Source: Ceratopteris richardii (taxonomy: Eukaryota; Streptophyta; Polypodiopsida; Polypodiales; Pteridaceae). From it: 64,000 nt of DNA. Positions 59,653-64,000 of this stretch are shown here, piece by piece. The notes beneath the pieces are model-generated. The model saw only the letters and a list, made by a program, of their open reading frames with translations, made no database searches and was not told the origin of the DNA. Position 1 is the stretch's first letter. Each line of letters opens with the position of its first letter. The stretch lies in NCBI GenBank assembly GCA_020310875.1, contig CM035437.1:54026156-54090155 (forward strand), given 5' to 3'. The position numbers and the translations under genes are program-made.

Positions 59653-59708
59653 GAAGCATATTGCTGATTTTAAGGCTGATTTTCATGCCTCATTTGAGAT
59701 GTCAAATT
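59653..59708 (+). pseudogene. copia-4 RT continuation
   Basis: GAAGCATATTGCTGATTTTAAG onward corresponds to copia-3 just after the break at 57406 (KHIADFKADLHASFEMS). It ends at the LARD insertion. Confidence 0.85.
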
Positions 59709-61088
59709 TGTTGGAAAACAATGTCCTATTAGTCCAAAAGGCCTCAATATACACAACATGTGTAGCTTTCATTATAGATCCTTGTACAAACAAAAGCACG
59801 GGGCACCTTGCTTAAGGCAATAGTCTCTCATCCCTACGACCTGGGTTCAAAACCCGTCAGCGATAGCAGATCGGTGCAGTTGAAAACATGTGTTTCTGAG
59901 ATAAAGCTACAGCGCGAAGATGGATTTTTTTGAGAGTGATTTATTGAAGAATCATGATCGTTATTTTTCGTAGCTTTATTAAAAGTGGTTGCGTTTGAAA
60001 CAACTTTTTGAAGTGCTTTTCAAGAGATACACAAATACTATATAAACACATGCTTGGCTCATTGTTCAAATCATCCTTCACCTAGTTTCAACACCAAGCT
60101 TTGGCGAGCTTTGGTACCTCAATAGAGGTAGTGCTTCTTAGCACATGGGGCAGCCATGTTGCTACCTTGGAGCATGTTGAGGAGCAACTATGGAGTTCTT
60201 CTTGGAGGAGAAGAGTGTGCTCACACTCTTGCTCATGGAGAGGACTTGGTCATTAGCAGCTTGGTGGTGTGGATCATCTATCTACATAATGTATTTGAAG
60301 GATGTCTTCTACATGAAGATTTTGGTCTACTTCAAAGACATTGGATGGAGGTTAACATAAGATTTGCATCTTATGTTAAGAGTTCAAGTACATGTTCTCT
60401 TTATGCACACAGGTACTACTTGGAGTTTATGGAAGCAGTGTCATGCATATCAAGAGGAGTCCTATTCGGCATAAGGTACAAGAGAATTAGTACATGTATG
60501 CTTTATGCATATTTGGATGAGGTGTTAGAGAAGATATGATCATATGAGTTTGAGGATTTCTGGCAGCAAACTTGTTAGCAATCTTTGCTACTTTTGTAAG
60601 TATGTGATCTTTCACACATGTATCTGACTTAGGGCCTTCCATAGCCTAAGTTCAGATGAGGGTTTGTTGATTATCAGTTTTAGACTGATCCTTCCTCTTT
60701 CTATCACTCATATTCACTCTTCTACAACCTATTAGGTTACACATCTCATATATATTCAGATTTCTGTCCATACATCTGAATATGTTTGTTACATTTGTAC
60801 ATTCACTCATCCATCTATTACTGTTCACATAGAGTTGTTGAGAGTTTTGCTCCCACATTGTACATTGAGCACTGGTATATATGATAGTGTGAGTAAGCAA
60901 TGACTTACGTAACACTTTACACATGTTGTCTAGTCTTTCTCTATCTTTGTCTCATCATTTGTATGATTAAGTGTGGTATGTTCATGTTTTGTCAATATTG
61001 GAAGATTGCTAGATTCTATGTTGTATATGCTAGACCTATGGAACCTTGGACCTGTGGTATTAGTTATGGACCTACTAAATTTCCAACA
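59709..61088 (+). repeat. LARD copy 2 5' LTR
   Basis: 1,380 bp. TATATAAA at 60039-60046 is about 330 bp into the LTR, and a perfect 12-bp hairpin TTAACATAAGAT/ATCTTATGTTAA is at 60352-60379. The LTR-internal frame 60156-60539 is open. Confidence 0.92.
59805..59854 (+). promoter_or_regulatory. tRNA-like A-box/B-box module in LARD LTR (right copy)
   Basis: CCTTGCTTAAGGC (59806-59818) and GGTTCAAAACC (59844-59854) lie about 100-145 bp into U3, upstream of the TATA box and in the element's sense direction. Confidence 0.55.
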
Positions 61089-61090
61089 TT

Positions 61091-61102
61091 TGGTATCAGA
61101 GC
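61091..61102 (+). promoter_or_regulatory. LARD primer binding site (copy 2)
   Basis: TGGTATCAGAGC, two bases after the LTR end CCAACA. Confidence 0.85.
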
Positions 61103-64000
61103 TTTAGGGCTTCGACATCAGTGCATTCAGGCTTTCATATTCCCAGGTTTCCAAACTTCCAAGTTTACAACATATGATTTAAGAGTATCTTCTAACATTT
61201 GACATTTGACATACACACTCAATCTAGATGAGTAGAGATTTGAGAATTAGACAATTTGGTTACATGTTTATTCATCAGTGTGGAGTACGAAGTTCATGAT
61301 ATGTTAGCAGCCGAATACTTTTGGAAGAGTATGAAAATACTTTACATAACGTATTGTTTGAAGACCAAGACTTGATGAAGAAAAGGCTACTTCAAATTCA
61401 AGGAAAAACAATGGTTTGGAGAAGATGAAGGAAACAACTCAACATCAAATCACAGGTATCAGTTTCTACTATCAGATTATCATTTGCAGGTTATATCTTA
61501 GAAGAGCAGTTATGAAGAGATTTGAAGGATTCAAGGAGTGCTTTTATACACTTTCATTATTTGAAAGTAAAAGCATTAGCTACATCAAAACTGGTATCTA
61601 GAGGTTTTTCTAGAGAGTTTTGAGATCTTTTTCATGGCAAGAAAGCTCTCTAAGAAAACAAATTTGGAGATGGGATGAGTTTTGTGTTCAACCAATTTTT
61701 TGTTGTAAGTTGGTTGGATATCTAGGTACAAAATTTGATCTAGAGAGATAACTATAGAAAGGTAATTCATCATTCAGACAAAAGGTTGGTGAATTTAGTC
61801 ATTTCAGACATTTGAAGCAGAATTTTGATTTAGGAGATGATAAAACATGATTCTATATTCACTTCCATTTTTATACCATGTTTGTTTTTTCTCTTACTCT
61901 TAGCACTAGAGGAAGAGAAAAAGTTCATTTGAAGAAGTTAAGGGTGCTTGCTACTTCAAAATGAAGAGAACAAAAGGTATGGAAGAGAAGTTTGAAGATG
62001 TTGACATCATCAGGTGGAAGAAAGATGCAGAAGAAGAAAGCCCAACAATTCCAAAAGAAAATTAAGACTTCCTTTTCTCATATATTTTCCATATAATCTT
62101 CCTATTTTATCCTCTACATCCAAAGACAAGTCTACGAGAACATCTTGCATGAAGATAGTTTAAAGAAGAAGCAATTTCTTGTTTTGCATGATACTTGGTC
62201 ATGATTTAGTAGATTTGACAGAGAATTGCATTGAGAGAAAGAAAAGCAGCAGATTTTGAAGACAACTTGTATGTTTTAACTCATATGTATGAGTTATATA
62301 TAAGTTGAAGTTTTTGAGTAGGCAGCTTATATATTCCCTCAAAGAATTATTGGAGTGTCAATACAAAGCTACTTGGTATATGACAAGTTTCAGAGAAGTA
62401 TATTTCTTCTTTATCTAACTCTTGAGGTAAAAGAGTATTTGTAGCAGATGTTGAAGACTTGGGTTGAGGTTTTGTGTTTGGAAAGGTTACCTCATATTCA
62501 GTATTTTAGAAAAATTCAAGAAAATTCAATTTTTTGATGTACCAATCAGTTGGAGAATCTACTTTCTATGAATGTCTAGACTTTTGGATACATGCTTGTA
62601 TTAAAAAAGGTATTCCATCAGATCCTATCACTTGATTGAGAAGTGGAGTTAGCTAAAAGAAAGTCGAGCAGATACTTTCACATTTCACCTGGGTAGAATA
62701 TGAAAATTTGAAGTATCAACTTGTCACTTTTGGAGTTCTCAAGGTGAGAAGTTTGTCCACTTGTGTCTCAAGTAGAAATGCAGATTCTTGGGAAGGATTT
62801 GGTTGAAGAAAAGTTTTATAACTTTATGTGAGAAGCATGGACACTCAGAGACATTCAGGTAACAAATCAAACATTCAGCCATGAAGGTTTGATGAGAGCA
62901 TATTCTAGACATGTATTTTGTTGGACAGATCATAGATCTTGTATGATCTTGTATGATCTTATATGATCTTGGATGATCTTGAATGATCATGAAGATCTTG
63001 AGTATTAATGAGTCAGTTGTCTATCCTTTGTTTGTGAAGATTCTTAGCATTGGAAGAAGTAAGTCAAAGATTCAGATTCTTTCATATTTGTGTTGCCGAG
63101 GAATAGAAGAAGATACTTGTTATGTTGCAGAAGGTTATGAATCCTAAAATGCTTTCAGCAAGGTTTTTAAGATAGATCAGCTAACCTTATTCTATAATTT
63201 GGGAAGCTGAGGAATGACAGGGAAAGCTATTGGCATGTGCACAATGCTAATAAAAAGGGTTCAGAGATTTTGTTTCAGATACAGGTATTGATCACTGAAG
63301 ATCAGATTTATTGAAAGAAGGAAGACATTCTAGATTTCATAAAGTCTGATATATTTGAAAAGTTCTGGATACTAGTGTTAAGTCATCCAGGGGGGTGATG
63401 AAACATGAAGACTTATTTTCAATCATATGTAAAAGAATACAGAGTCATACCTACAGGTATTCCTATTTCAGGTATTCCTATATTTCCTTTGTGAGGTTCT
63501 CTTTATGTTCCAGCTTTGAAAGAAGAAGGAAGAAGGAGAATGTCTGGAGAAAGTTCCTGTTAGGATGTTCTTGTTCAGGAGAAGGTTCAAGAGTTCTATT
63601 GAAGAGAAGCTTGATATTTCAGAGAGGTATGTTTGAGAAGTGTGCACATATATGTTTAGACCAGGTTTTGAAGGAAAGAGGTATGAAAGACTTACAGATT
63701 AAACAAGGATGAAGACATGATGACATCATAGATTTTTTGTTGAGACTCATGAGTTGATTTCAATTGATTTTAGTTGATTTCAGTTAATTTTAGTTGAGTT
63801 AATTTGACTTGACTTGAGTACGATGAGAGATGAACCAACAGTGTTCATAATACACTAAGTTGTGAATTGTCAATCACAGGTTACAGGATTCAGTTCTTGA
63901 TTTTGTTTAGTGTATTTACACAACAGAAGTACGTTGAGAAAGCTTTCATAAGGTAAATGCAAATATGTGGATCCTAGTGTATGTTTTCAGGTTTATGAAG
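61103..64000 (+). other. LARD copy 2 interior, non-coding
   Basis: Mirror of 45088-47985; the longest sense frame is again 105 codons (63395-63712). The GATCTT-rich tandem repeat is at 62938-62995. Confidence 0.75.

Larger units (their letters stand above)
59450..64000 (-). repeat. Inverted duplication, right arm (continues past the window)
   Basis: Reverse complement of 45088-49631 with only scattered differences, for example a 6-bp deletion near 48235 relative to 60860. The edge of the window cuts the arm. Confidence 0.93.
59709..64000 (+). mobile_element. LARD copy 2, + strand, cut by window end
   Basis: Complete 5' LTR (59709-61088), PBS and at least 2.9 kb of the same coding-less interior as copy 1. 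Its flank is copia-4 RT at the same base as copy 1, so it is a duplicate of the same insertion and not an independent one. Confidence 0.92.

Noticed and set aside
1-64000. CRISPR array, rRNA genes or bacterial-type operons
   Set aside because: No regularly spaced identical repeats of CRISPR type, no rRNA sequence, and the content is clearly plant nuclear.

Overview
The window looks like nuclear DNA of a land plant with a large, repeat-rich genome. The evidence is a nested pile of Ty1/copia and Ty3/gypsy LTR retrotransposons, tRNA-iMet-type primer binding sites, and decayed fragments of two plant genes (a starch synthase I exon and a GDSL esterase). Nothing identifies the species; a fern or gymnosperm is a guess from style only. 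No intact single-copy host gene was found. The only long undamaged coding stretch is the 3' part of one copia pol (49631-51841).

Layout. (1) 1-5320: 3' half of an LTR element on the + strand. It carries a very long unrecognised reading frame (578-4168, three in-frame stops), a polypurine tract, and an LTR starting at 4684. (2) 5321-9600: mostly non-coding. On the - strand there is an in-frame chimera of a starch synthase I exon and a truncated GDSL esterase, abutting a 144-bp LTR terminus. (3) 9601-23192: a - strand copia element (copia-1) split by a 9.64-kb non-autonomous element (10079-19718, TSD CATAA) that has gag-like coding but no pol. (4) 23193-29623: a - strand gypsy gag-protease remnant fused to the truncated copia-1 at about 23192, with its PBS and part of its LTR. 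(5) 29629-41560: a complete but decayed + strand copia (copia-2, TSD CTTCT), itself split by a - strand copia (copia-3, 35161-40282). (6) 42214-49429: the 3' half of a copia-3-family element (copia-5), interrupted by a 5.9-kb coding-poor LTR element, called LARD here (large retrotransposon derivative), at 43453-49373. (7) 49431-52514: a truncated copia (copia-6) and LTR pieces. (8) 53260-59708: + strand copia-4 (same family as copia-3) with a 2.25-kb insertion (57407-59652, TSD GAAGC). (9) 59709-64000: a second LARD copy, which is the near-identical reverse complement of 45088-49373.

Reading these together, segments 6 and 9 look like two arms of one large inverted duplication whose breakpoint is at 49631/59450, and copia-5 looks like the inverted copy of the part of copia-4 that lies beyond the right edge. 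Two insertions (copia-3 and the LARD) share an unusual end structure: the last 25 or 14 bp of the 3' LTR is missing, and the target duplication is 19 or 33 bp instead of 5 bp. Nearly all nonsense codons checked against a sister copy are CAG/CAA/CGA changed to TAG/TAA/TGA, the pattern expected from deamination of methylated cytosine. The most unusual single observations are the starch synthase/GDSL chimera, the tRNA-like A-box/B-box module inside the LARD LTR, and the unknown long frame at the left edge. All alignments were done by eye.
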